NCBI RefSeq assembly: GCF_900114615.1
Contig: NZ_FOTS01000019.1
Location: 27,535 to 91,534 of the forward strand
Length of the DNA stretch: 64,000 nt
From: Pelosinus propionicus DSM 13327
Lineage (GTDB): Bacteria > Bacillota > Negativicutes > DSM-13327
Reading direction: 5' to 3'
Shown here: in pieces, positions 26,269 through 33,686 of the stretch
How the letters are laid out: each line of letters opens with the position of its first letter
Numbering within the stretch: position 1 is the first letter of the stretch
Translations under genes and position numbers: made by a program
The notes under the pieces: model-generated
Told to the model about the DNA's origin: nothing
Databases searched by the model: none
The model's input: only the letters and a program-made list of their open reading frames with translations

Positions 26269-27294
26269 TTAAAGCAACACTTTTACAATATGGCGGATCA
26301 ATACTTTTCCAATTGCTGCGACTGGAACACCAAGCAACATCCCAATAATTCCAGCTACTTCACCACCAACAAAAACAACAAAAATTACAGTTAACGGATG
26401 AAGGCCTATGTTTTCGCCAATAATCTTAGGATGAATGATGTTTCCTTCAATTTGCTGAATAATAAAAAAGAGTAAGATAACCTTCATCGTCAGCCAAGGC
26501 GATTCCAAAATAGCCAGCATGACTGCTGGCGAAGCTCCTATAATAGGACCAAAATATGGAATTACATCGAATAAGGCTGCTAAGATACCAATAATTATAG
26601 CAAACTTAACCTGCAGAAAATACAATCCAATCGTTACAAACACACCAATTATACAAGCTACCAATAATTGACCGCGAATAATCCCTCCCAAGACTGTATC
26701 GGCATCTCGAAAAAATAAGATTAACTCTGTTCGCCAGCTGCTTGGCACAAATGACAAAAGTTCACTTTTGATTTTATACCAGTCATGTAAAAGATAAAAA
26801 GCTAAAATAGGGCTAATGGCTAAACCAATAGAATGACTAATAATTTTAATAATGAAATTTACCACTTGCCCTATAAAATCCTGCATTTCATTTTCTAATA
26901 GCAATAAATTATCGTCAATTGCTATCCGCAAATAATATGGTAGTGCAGAATTTTGATACTGGGACTGCATTTGTATTAATAGTTTATTAATATTTTCTAT
27001 CATAATTGGCAAATCCAGTGCAAAAGATTGTAGCTCTTTAATAAATAGAGCAAGCAACTTACTTCCTCCAATGATGACAACACTAAATAAAATAATATAT
27101 ATAATAATAATTGCCCATAATCTTCCGATATTTTTTCTTTCTAAATAGCATACTGCAGGATTTAATAAATAAGTTAAAAATAAGCCAATAATAAAAGGAT
27201 ATAATGCATTACGAACCATCCAAAAAAAATATAAAAAAACAATAAGAATAACAATAATAAGAGTAATTCTAACCGTTGATTTGCTTACTAACAT
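26269..27294 (-). CDS. AI-2E family transporter (PerM-like), copy 1
   Basis: 341 residues with about eight membrane segments and the family motifs AALFDVIPYFGPIIGASPAV and the C-terminal GGEVAGIIGMLLGVPVAAIGKVL. The family includes AI-2 exporter TqsA and Na+/H+ antiporters; substrate cannot be deduced. A second member is at 37349-38392. It starts at ATG 27294 after GGGGG. Confidence 0.85.
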   Translation of the reverse strand: MLVSKSTVRITLIIVILIVFLYFFWMVRNALYPFIIGLFLTYLLNPAVCYLERKNIGRLWAIIIIYIILFSVVIIGGSKLLALFIKELQSFALDLPIMIENINKLLIQMQSQYQNSALPYYLRIAIDDNLLLLENEMQDFIGQVVNFIIKIISHSIGLAISPILAFYLLHDWYKIKSELLSFVPSSWRTELILFFRDADTVLGGIIRGQLLVACIIGVFVTIGLYFLQVKFAIIIGILAALFDVIPYFGPIIGASPAVMLAILESPWLTMKVILLFFIIQQIEGNIIHPKIIGENIGLHPLTVIFVVFVGGEVAGIIGMLLGVPVAAIGKVLIRHIVKVLL

Positions 27295-27337
27295 AAATTC
27301 ACCCCCTTATAATATCATCATATACTCTGGTGAGTAA

Positions 27338-27362
27338 ACAAAAGGGAGACCATTAGGTCTCC
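27338..27362 (-). terminator. Terminator of the PRC-barrel/zinc-ribbon unit
   Basis: Arms GGAGACC/GGTCTCC (27345-27351/27356-27362) with a 4-base loop, followed on the minus strand by CTTTTGTTT. Confidence 0.75.
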
Positions 27363-27396
27363 ACTTTATCTAAAGATGTATCCCATTTCATACATT

Positions 27397-27579
27397 TCAC
27401 TGTGCAGCTGTTTCCAATGGATCTAAATAAAGTGTTAATGTACCATCTGGCTGAACACTAAAAATTTTAATGTCATCGCCACGTATGATAAACTCTATGC
27501 AGCAATCCCAGCAATAATATTGTGCTGCTCCCACTTTACCAATTGCCCGATTACTATTACATACAGGGCAAGCTGTCAT
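27397..27579 (-). CDS. Small zinc-ribbon-like protein, 60 aa
   Basis: 60 residues with CPVC at residues 4-7 and CWDCC at 23-27, the spacing of a treble-clef or zinc ribbon. A beta-rich tail (IKIFSVQPDGTLTLYLDPLE) follows. I do not recognise a named family. It follows the PRC-barrel gene by 42 bases and shares its terminator. ATG 27579 has AGAGGTG upstream, and the frame is well filled, so it is likely real. Confidence 0.75.
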   Translation of the reverse strand: MTACPVCNSNRAIGKVGAAQYYCWDCCIEFIIRGDDIKIFSVQPDGTLTLYLDPLETAAQ

Positions 27580-27621
27580 ACTTATACACCTCTCATAATC
27601 GAATAATAGCTTTTATTCTTC

Positions 27622-28125
27622 TTACTCTTCTTTATGCAATAATTTTTCCATCTCACCTGGAACAATTACTGTATCTTTACCAACGATTTGTAGTTTGGGC
27701 AGCGGCATTACTCTACGGCCATATAGTAAATCACTTACGATACTATCTGATACTTGATACCATTTCAATTCGCCAGTACTAGCATCAAAAAAAACGTCCA
27801 CTAACATACCCAATCGCAAGCCATCATCTGTAATAATTTCTTTCTTAAATAAATCTTTTACATAGTAATTGATTGTTATCTCAAAGATAGAGGCACATTG
27901 ATGTACGACAGAATGATTCCGAATCATAACAGCATCACGACCAACACTTAAAAGATCTACATAAGCAATCCCCATTTCAAAGGAGCTCTGTTTTTCTTCA
28001 TCAAGTGTTACACCCTGCACCTTTGCATCTTCGATATGTAGGACTACATCTTTTATTTGGCCAATTTGTGTACCTGTTTCTGTTTCCAATAATGGCAATC
28101 CAAGTAAATCTTGCAACCTGTGCAT
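27622..28125 (-). CDS. PRC-barrel domain protein
   Basis: 167 residues forming two PRC-barrel-like units: residues about 4-75 (LLGLPLLETETGTQIGQIKDVVLHIED) and 88-160 (KKEIITDDGLRLGMLVDVFFDASTGELKWYQVSD). Such domains occur in RimM and photosynthetic reaction-centre H subunits, and stand-alone forms in Firmicutes include sporulation-associated YlmC/YmxH-like proteins. The specific role is unknown. Confidence 0.8.
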   Translation of the reverse strand: MHRLQDLLGLPLLETETGTQIGQIKDVVLHIEDAKVQGVTLDEEKQSSFEMGIAYVDLLSVGRDAVMIRNHSVVHQCASIFEITINYYVKDLFKKEIITDDGLRLGMLVDVFFDASTGELKWYQVSDSIVSDLLYGRRVMPLPKLQIVGKDTVIVPGEMEKLLHKEE

Positions 28126-28213
28126 AAAAAAATGGCCTCCGTAATGTAGATTGTAATCTTAGTATTACCAAAATCCCTTATTTTTATAATCTATGAAATT
28201 CATCGTAATTCTG

Positions 28214-28245
28214 AAAAAAAGGACTTGGCATAATGCCAAGTCCTT
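28214..28245 (-). terminator. Terminator of iscR-iscS-iscU-mnmA
   Basis: Perfect 12-base arms AAGGACTTGGCA/TGCCAAGTCCTT (28219-28230/28234-28245), followed by seven T on the minus strand. It is located 27 bases after the mnmA stop. Confidence 0.93.
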
Positions 28246-28271
28246 AAAATAAAGCCTGTCCTTCGATATTT

Positions 28272-29363
28272 TTAAATAGAATTTTTAATAATACCTCCAC
28301 CAATAACCATGTCCCCATCGTAAAAGACTACTGACTGCCCCGGCGTAATGGCGCGCTGCGGTTCACGAAATTTTACATGTACACGACCTTCAGGCAAAGG
28401 AGATACTACAGCAACTCCTTCACGAGAGCCATATCGAATTTTAGCCGAAACTGTAATTGGTGCTTCCAAATGATCGATTGCAATAAAATTTAAATCTTCA
28501 GCAATGAGTTCAGAGGAAAATACATCTTCATTAGAGCCAACAATAATTTGATTATTGTCGAAATCTAATTTTACTACATATAGCGGCTGTCCTGTTGCAA
28601 GACCTAACCCTTTACGTTGACCAACTGTGTATAGTGGCAATCCCTGATGTTGCCCTACTATTTTTCCATGTATATCAATTATATTACCTGGACGCAAAGA
28701 ATCTGGCGATTTGTCCGCCAAAAATCCCTTATAATCATCATCTGGCACAAAACAGATTTCTTGACTTTCAGGTTTATTAGCAACTGACAATCCAAATTCA
28801 GCTGCTAATTCTCTTGTTCTTACTTTTGTATAATCACCTAAAGGCATCAAAAAATGTTTTAGTGTATTTTGATTCAGATGGTATAGAGCGTAGGATTGAT
28901 CTTTAGTATGATCAATACCTTTACTCAATGTATGCCTACCTAAATGATCATCATATCCTATACGGGCATAATGACCAGTAGCAACATACTCAGCACCTAA
29001 AGCTAATGCTTTTTGCAATAAACCTTCAAATTTAACGTAACGATTACAAGCAATGCAAGGATTAGGAGTCTTTCCAGCTCCATATTCTGCTACAAAATAG
29101 TCAATAACAGTAGATTCAAACATTTCGCGAAAGTTTAAAACATAATAAGGTATACCTATTTTATCTGCAACTCTGCGGGCATCATCAACTGCACTTAGTG
29201 AACAGCATCCACGATTTTCAGCATCATTTTCTGGCACATCTTTATCCCATATTTGCATAGTTGCACCAATGACATCATATCCTTGCTGCACCAAAAGGGC
29301 GGCAGTTAAAGAACTGTCCACCCCTCCACTCATCGCTACAAGAACTCTTGGCTTTGTACTCAT
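28272..29363 (-). CDS. mnmA: tRNA-uridine 2-sulfurtransferase MnmA
   Basis: 363 residues. The PP-loop ATP site AMSGGVDSS is at residues 9-17. Catalytic Cys occur in NPCIACNRYVKF (about 103) and ESQEICFVPDD (about 200), and VGQRKGLG lies in the tRNA-binding part. It thiolates U34 of Lys, Glu and Gln tRNAs with sulfur relayed from a cysteine desulfurase. Co-transcription with iscS and iscU provides the sulfur donor directly. Confidence 0.96.
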   Translation of the reverse strand: MSTKPRVLVAMSGGVDSSLTAALLVQQGYDVIGATMQIWDKDVPENDAENRGCCSLSAVDDARRVADKIGIPYYVLNFREMFESTVIDYFVAEYGAGKTPNPCIACNRYVKFEGLLQKALALGAEYVATGHYARIGYDDHLGRHTLSKGIDHTKDQSYALYHLNQNTLKHFLMPLGDYTKVRTRELAAEFGLSVANKPESQEICFVPDDDYKGFLADKSPDSLRPGNIIDIHGKIVGQHQGLPLYTVGQRKGLGLATGQPLYVVKLDFDNNQIIVGSNEDVFSSELIAEDLNFIAIDHLEAPITVSAKIRYGSREGVAVVSPLPEGRVHVKFREPQRAITPGQSVVFYDGDMVIGGGIIKNSI

Positions 29364-29371
29364 GAATTAAA

Positions 29372-29743
29372 TCACTTTCCTTTTTTGCTGATATAGTCTT
29401 TAATCGCTTCATGCAATGCATCAGCTGCTAAATTGGAACAGTGCATTTTAGCGGGTGGAAGACCATCTAGAGCTTCAGCTACTGCATCATTTGAAATTTT
29501 TAAAGCTTCATCAAGGGTTTTTCCCATTACTAACTCTGTTACCATACTGCTAGTCGCAATGGCAGCACCACAGCCAAAAGTTTTAAATTTTACGTCTTTA
29601 ATAATATCATCTTGAACATCTAAATAAATTCTCATTATGTCTCCGCATTTGGCATTGCCAACTTCTCCAACACCATTAGCGTTTTCTATTTCACCCACAT
29701 TGCGAGGATTTGTAAAATGATCCATTACTTTTTCAGTATACAT
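29372..29743 (-). CDS. iscU: Fe-S cluster scaffold protein IscU (NifU N-terminal type)
   Basis: 123 residues with the three ligand Cys in GNAKCGDIM, KTFGCGAAIA and KMHCSNLAAD. The full IscU fold is present and no C-terminal NifU extension. It accepts sulfur from the desulfurase encoded upstream and assembles [2Fe-2S]/[4Fe-4S] clusters. The start at 29743 has GGGGA eight bases before it; an upstream ATG at 29761 overlaps that site. Confidence 0.94.
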   Translation of the reverse strand: MYTEKVMDHFTNPRNVGEIENANGVGEVGNAKCGDIMRIYLDVQDDIIKDVKFKTFGCGAAIATSSMVTELVMGKTLDEALKISNDAVAEALDGLPPAKMHCSNLAADALHEAIKDYISKKGK

Positions 29744-29769
29744 AAAATTGTCCCCTTTCAATAATTAAA

Positions 29770-30975
29770 TTAATGATGATCGCATTGACTACAAGGATTA
29801 TTCGCTGCTAATTTGGAATTGGCATTTAATGGTGACATACTACGCAATCTCTCAAGAATTTGTGGTAATACTTCTAAGCAATAATTGACATCAGCTTCTG
29901 TGTTTCCACGACCTAAAGAGAGTCGAAGTGATCCATGTGCGACTTCATGTGTGAGCCCCATCGCTAATAAAACATGAGATGGGTCGAGAGATCCTGAAGT
30001 GCATGCTGAACCACTTGATGCGGCAATACCTTTCAAATCTAGATTTAAAAGAAGAGACTCTCCTTCCACATAGAAGAAACTAATATTTACATTACCAGGT
30101 AACCTAATTTCTTTATGACCGTTCAGCTTAATATCAGAAATCTTTTCTTGGATCCCATTAATCAGTTTATCCCTTAGATTTGTAAGATGAGAAATTCTTT
30201 GATCTAGTTCAATTTTGGCAAGTTCAGCAGCTTTTCCTAGTCCCACAATTCCAGGTACATTTTCAGTTCCAGGTCTTAGTTTGCGTTCTTGAGAGCCACC
30301 ATGTTGTGTGGATTCAATTTTTACACCTTTACGTATATAAATAGCTCCAATGCCTTTGGGTCCATATATTTTATGACCTGACAAACTAAGTACATCAATA
30401 TTAAGTTCATTTACATCAATATGACAGTTCCCTACAGCTTGTACTGCATCCGTATGGAAATATATTTTCTTTTCTTTTGCTAGTTGTCCAATCTCTTTAA
30501 TAGGTTGGATCGTCCCAACTTCATTATTGGCAAACATTACACTGATGAGTATTGTCTTATCAGTAATGGCATTTTTTACATCTTCTACGCTAACCATAGC
30601 ATTTTCATCAACTGGCAAATAAGTAACTGTAAAACCTTGTTTCTCTAAGTATTCACAGGCGTGTAATATCGCATGATGCTCAACAGCTGTAGTAATGATA
30701 TGGTTTCCTTTTTTTCGATTAGCAAAAGCAATGCCTTTTAATGCAAGATTATCTGACTCTGTACCACCGCTAGTAAAAAAAATCTCATTTGCAGCAGCAC
30801 CAAGTAAAGCTGCTACACTGCTTCTTGCTTCTTCTACTGCCTTACGTGTCTCACGACCAAAAGAGTGAACACTGGAAGGGTTACCAAATTTTTCTGTCAT
30901 ATATTCTAGCATTACCTTTGCTACTTCCCTATCCACCGGTGTAGTAGCCGAATGATCAAAATAAATTCTTTCCAT
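29770..30975 (-). CDS. iscS: Cysteine desulfurase IscS/NifS with metal-binding-like tail
   Basis: About 401 residues, PLP-dependent class V aminotransferase fold. It shows MERIYFDHSATTPVD at the N-terminus, the PLP lysine in LSLSGHKIYGPKG (about 205), and the catalytic Cys in SSGSACTSGSLDPSHVL (about 327). The C-terminus carries an unusual extension ending PCSQCDHH, a possible metal site. It overlaps the iscR end by 20 bases. ATG 30975 is chosen; a GTG six bases upstream is better spaced from AAGGAG and would add two residues. Confidence 0.94.
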   Translation of the reverse strand: MERIYFDHSATTPVDREVAKVMLEYMTEKFGNPSSVHSFGRETRKAVEEARSSVAALLGAAANEIFFTSGGTESDNLALKGIAFANRKKGNHIITTAVEHHAILHACEYLEKQGFTVTYLPVDENAMVSVEDVKNAITDKTILISVMFANNEVGTIQPIKEIGQLAKEKKIYFHTDAVQAVGNCHIDVNELNIDVLSLSGHKIYGPKGIGAIYIRKGVKIESTQHGGSQERKLRPGTENVPGIVGLGKAAELAKIELDQRISHLTNLRDKLINGIQEKISDIKLNGHKEIRLPGNVNISFFYVEGESLLLNLDLKGIAASSGSACTSGSLDPSHVLLAMGLTHEVAHGSLRLSLGRGNTEADVNYCLEVLPQILERLRSMSPLNANSKLAANNPCSQCDHH

Positions 30976-31414
30976 TATCACATACATCTCCTTGTAATTG
31001 TTCTTCTTGGCACAAGTCAGCAAGAGAAATTGAATCTAAAACAGAACTTATACTGTCGCAAACTTTAGCCCAAACACCACGGGTTACACAAATTTCAGCT
31101 CGCTCGCAATAATCATTGTCCTCTGCATCTGTTAACAAACAATCAACTAAAACAATCGGACCTTCCATCGTTCTTATAATATCACCAACTGAAATTTTTT
31201 CAGGTTCTTTGCTTAAAGAATATCCACCTTGCGCACCACGAATACTTTTAACATATCCAGCATTACGTAAAGTACTCATGAGTTGTTCTAAGTAATTTTC
31301 AGAAATCTTTTGCCGCTGTGCGATACTTTTTAAAGATATTGGTCCCTCTCCATAGTGCATGGCTAAATCATACATGGCCGCCACACCATAACGTCCTTTT
31401 GTAGATATTTTCAC
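30956..31414 (-). CDS. iscR: Rrf2 family Fe-S regulator (IscR-like)
   Basis: 152 residues: winged helix with MKISTKGRYGVAAMYDLA at the start, the recognition region NYLEQLMSTLRNAG, the GAQGGYSL wing, and three Cys in CLLTDAEDNDYCERAEIC (first near residue 93). These match the cluster ligands of IscR, so it probably senses Fe-S status and represses its own operon iscR-iscS-iscU-mnmA. A CymR-type cysteine sensor is the alternative, but the Cys triad favours IscR. The start is GTG. Confidence 0.87.
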   Translation of the reverse strand: MKISTKGRYGVAAMYDLAMHYGEGPISLKSIAQRQKISENYLEQLMSTLRNAGYVKSIRGAQGGYSLSKEPEKISVGDIIRTMEGPIVLVDCLLTDAEDNDYCERAEICVTRGVWAKVCDSISSVLDSISLADLCQEEQLQGDVCDNGKNLF

Positions 31415-31447
31415 ATTAGCCTCTCCTCTTTGCTATATCCTAGCATT

Positions 31448-31464
31448 CCTAGTAGCATAGTAGG
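31448..31464 (-). promoter_or_regulatory. Possible Rrf2/IscR operator
   Basis: Imperfect palindrome CCTACTATGCTACTAGG between the iscR -10 box and the ribosome site, at about +8 to +24. The position suits autorepression; no consensus is known for this organism, so this is inference. Confidence 0.4.
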
Positions 31465-31478
31465 TTTTCTTATTTATT

Positions 31479-31507
31479 AATATATCAAAATTATTACAGA
31501 TTGTCAA
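31479..31507 (-). promoter_or_regulatory. Sigma-A promoter of the isc operon
   Basis: TTGACA (31502-31507), 17-base spacer, TATATT (31479-31484) on the minus strand, about 65 bases upstream of the iscR GTG and just downstream of the rarA stop. Confidence 0.85.
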
Positions 31508-31517
31508 AATGAATTAT

Positions 31518-32807
31518 TTATTTTTTGAGATTTTCTTCTTTACCATTTTTGCTAGGCCTATAGTAGACTGTGCCAGTTAATTCATCCGGTAAATATTGTT
31601 GTTTGACAATATTTCCTTCATAATTATGGGGATATAAATAATTTGCACCATGACCTAATTTTTTTGCACCATGATAATGTGCATCTCGTAAATGCAAAGG
31701 AACTTGTCCGCAATTTTTTTGTGTAAGGTCATTAATTGCCTGATCAATAGCCATATAACATGCATTACTTTTTGGCGCTGTTGCGATATAAATTACAGCC
31801 TGTGATAAAATAATGCGTGCTTCAGGCATTCCAATAAACTGAACTGCTTGGGCGGCAGCCATTGCAACAACTAATGCTTGAGGATCTGCATTACCAACGT
31901 CTTCAGCTGCACAGATTACAATACGCCTCGCAATAAACTTGATATCTTCTCCTGCAACAACCATACGTGCTAAGTAATGTATTGCAGCATCAGCATCCGA
32001 TCCACGCATGCTCTTAATAAAAGCCGAAACGATATCATAATGATGATCTCCGGATTTATCATAAGGCTGTATTTTTTCTCCCACCACTTCTTTGAGAATG
32101 GAAATCGTTATCTTTTTAGTATTCATGGAACTCATCATAGTGGCTGCTTGTTCTATAATATTTAATGCTACTCGCGCATCACCACCTGACAAATCAGCAA
32201 TGATCGACAATGTTTCTTGGTCATATACAAGATTGAACTTGCCGAGGCCACGTTCATGGTCGTTAATGGCTTGTTCCATAATTTCTACTAGTTCAGCTAC
32301 TCCAAGGGATTTTAAACGAATCACTCTCATTCTAGATAATAAGGCAGCATTTACTTCAAAATAAGGGTTTTCTGTTGTTGCACCAATTAAAATGATCCTG
32401 CCATCTTCCACATAAGGCAATAATACATCTTGCTGCCCTTTATTAAATCGATGTATTTCGTCAATGAAAACAATCGTGCGCTGGCGATAAAATCCAAGCC
32501 TTTCTTTTGCCGCCTCAACAATCTTACGAATATCTGCAATGCCAGCTGACACTGCATTTAATTTTTCAAAATGACTACCAGTACTGTTAGTAATAATTTG
32601 TGCTAAAGTTGTTTTGCCTGTACCCGGTGGTCCAAATAAAATCATAGAAGGAAGATTATCAGCATCTATCATCTTTCGTAAAAATTTATCTTTACCGATA
32701 ATATCATTTTGTCCAATAAATTCATCTAAAATTCTTGGACGCATACGTACGGCTAAAGGAGCTGTTTGGTTATTCTCTACTTGATTGGAATATGAAAATA
32801 AATCCAT
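31518..32807 (-). CDS. rarA: Replication-associated recombination protein A (RarA/MgsA)
   Basis: 429 residues, AAA+ clamp-loader-like ATPase. Walker A GPPGTGKTT is near residues 59-67 and Walker B FIDEIHRFNKGQQD near 112-125. The lid, and then the tetramerisation domain with SFIKSMRGSDADAA and ...APKSNACYMAI, follow. It acts at stalled replication forks. ATG follows AAAGGTG. It is probably transcribed alone, because a strong promoter for iscR follows it. Confidence 0.96.
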   Translation of the reverse strand: MDLFSYSNQVENNQTAPLAVRMRPRILDEFIGQNDIIGKDKFLRKMIDADNLPSMILFGPPGTGKTTLAQIITNSTGSHFEKLNAVSAGIADIRKIVEAAKERLGFYRQRTIVFIDEIHRFNKGQQDVLLPYVEDGRIILIGATTENPYFEVNAALLSRMRVIRLKSLGVAELVEIMEQAINDHERGLGKFNLVYDQETLSIIADLSGGDARVALNIIEQAATMMSSMNTKKITISILKEVVGEKIQPYDKSGDHHYDIVSAFIKSMRGSDADAAIHYLARMVVAGEDIKFIARRIVICAAEDVGNADPQALVVAMAAAQAVQFIGMPEARIILSQAVIYIATAPKSNACYMAIDQAINDLTQKNCGQVPLHLRDAHYHGAKKLGHGANYLYPHNYEGNIVKQQYLPDELTGTVYYRPSKNGKEENLKK

Positions 32808-32878
32808 TATATCACCTTTTTATTAAAAAATATTCAAATTTACATATTATTACAAATTAATTCAAGTAATATTTTTCT

Positions 32879-32907
32879 TTGACTTTATATACAGCTTTTA
32901 TTATACT
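32879..32907 (+). promoter_or_regulatory. Sigma-A promoter of the plus-strand coiled-coil gene
   Basis: TTGACT (32879-32884), 17-base spacer, TATACT (32902-32907) facing right. A minus-strand TTACTA-17-TATAAT box for rarA overlaps it (-10 at 32900-32905), so the two divergent promoters would share their -10 region. Confidence 0.8.
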
Positions 32908-32939
32908 TTATGTAAGTGCTTGTAGTAACTTGATTTTTT

Positions 32940-32959
32940 AAAAATTAATATTAATTTTT
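32940..32959. repeat. Perfect 20-base A/T palindrome in the leader of the coiled-coil gene
   Basis: AAAAATTAATATTAATTTTT between the plus-strand promoter and the ribosome site. It could be a hairpin or an operator; A/T richness makes chance occurrence likely too. Confidence 0.7.
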
Positions 32960-32983
32960 TTGATTAAAGGACGGATAAAAATT

Positions 32984-33301
32984 ATGGAAGACATCCTTCG
33001 CCAGCTGCTCGCAGGTCAAAAACAAATTACAGAACGGTTTGATCTTATCGATCAACAACTTAATAGTTTAACAGAAGGACAAGCTTCTATCAATGATAGG
33101 CTTGATAATTTACAAGATGATCTTCTCAGTCTGAGCAGCGATGTTTCCAATCTTAAAGGAGATGTCTTGGCCATTCGAAAGGATACTACAACATTGAAAA
33201 AAGATACTAGTTCTATAAAAAAAGATTTACGTTATGCATGGGAAGATATTCAAAAATTGGATAAACGTGTACATATACATGAAAGTTTAATTGCAAAATA
33301 A
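32984..33301 (+). CDS. Coiled-coil protein, 105 aa (only plus-strand gene)
   Basis: 105 residues made almost wholly of heptad-like repeats: RFDLIDQQLNSLTEG, NDRLDNLQDDLLSLSSDV, then KKDTSSIKKDLRYAWEDIQKLDKRVHIHE. It should form a long parallel or trimeric coiled coil with no other domain. Similar short proteins are scattered in Firmicutes without assigned function. ATG 32984 has GGACGG upstream; a TTG at 32960 lacks one. It has its own promoter (32879) and terminator (33300), so it is a complete single-gene unit. Confidence 0.82.
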   Translation: MEDILRQLLAGQKQITERFDLIDQQLNSLTEGQASINDRLDNLQDDLLSLSSDVSNLKGDVLAIRKDTTTLKKDTSSIKKDLRYAWEDIQKLDKRVHIHESLIAK

Positions 33302-33325
33302 ACCATCTACATTCGATGGTTTTAT
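33300..33325 (+). terminator. Terminator of the coiled-coil gene
   Basis: Arms AACCATC/GATGGTT starting at the stop codon, followed by TTATTATT on the plus strand. Confidence 0.75.
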
Positions 33326-33351
33326 TATTAGACACACATAGAGATCAAATT

Positions 33352-33402
33352 AAAGCCGCTCTTAGTCTCACTTATATAAGATGAGACTCTTAGAGCGGCT
33401 TT
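33352..33402. terminator. Long hairpin behind 6S RNA
   Basis: Nearly perfect inverted repeat (arms 33352-33370 and 33382-33402, starting AAAGCCGCTCT). On the minus strand it follows the 6S RNA 3' end and is succeeded by TTTAATTT. On the plus strand it lacks a T-run. It is probably the 6S transcript terminator or processing stem. Confidence 0.6.
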
Positions 33403-33414
33403 AAAAAACTGGAA

Positions 33415-33598
33415 TAAGATAACGCTCCACCATGCCGTAGTCTAGTGTTTTGAACCTGCTTAAGCAGGTGGGTGCCCTCCTGCTTACATAAAGTTTCCCA
33501 AACGGGCATACCGCAGTAAGCAGAGATAGACTCCCTAATACAATGTGTTGGATCAAAACAACTAGTGTTTACGCACACAGCAGAGTCATCACGATCTT
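33415..33598 (-). ncRNA. ssrS: 6S RNA
   Basis: The RNA of about 184 nt shows the 6S layout. A closing stem pairs CTCTGCTGTG near the 5' end with the 3' region CATGGTGGAG. A second stem pairs CTAGTTGTTTTGA with TCAAAACACTAG and flanks the central bubble. The 3' strand holds the short hairpin ACCTGCTTAAGCAGGT, and an apical arm is closed by CTGCTTAC/GTAAGCAG. The 3' segment resembles the E. coli CTGCGGCGGCATCTCGGAG region. It lies just downstream of aspS, as does one 6S gene of Bacillus. 6S RNA binds sigma-A RNA polymerase in stationary phase. Ends are set from the promoter and stem, plus or minus about 5 nt. Confidence 0.85.
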
Positions 33599-33604
33599 AA
33601 ATTT

Positions 33605-33633
33605 ATAGTATCAAATCCATCATTAAATAGCAA
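33605..33633 (-). promoter_or_regulatory. Promoter of 6S RNA
   Basis: TTGCTA (33628-33633), 17-base spacer, TACTAT (33605-33610); predicted first base near 33598. Confidence 0.65.
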
Positions 33634-33638
33634 GAATG

Positions 33639-33675
33639 AGAGCAAGGAACATTTTACCATCCCTTGCTCTTTTTT
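33639..33675. terminator. Bidirectional terminator between aspS and 6S RNA
   Basis: Arms AGAGCAAGG/CCTTGCTCT (33639-33647/33662-33670). A six-T run follows on the plus strand and a TCTCATTCTT tract on the minus strand. It ends the hisS-aspS transcript and would stop plus-strand read-through. Confidence 0.75.
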
Positions 33676-33686
33676 GCGTTATGCTA

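Noticed and set aside
33390..33578. Minus-strand open frame of 62 codons
   Set aside because: It lies inside the 6S RNA gene, has no family resemblance and its composition follows RNA stems.
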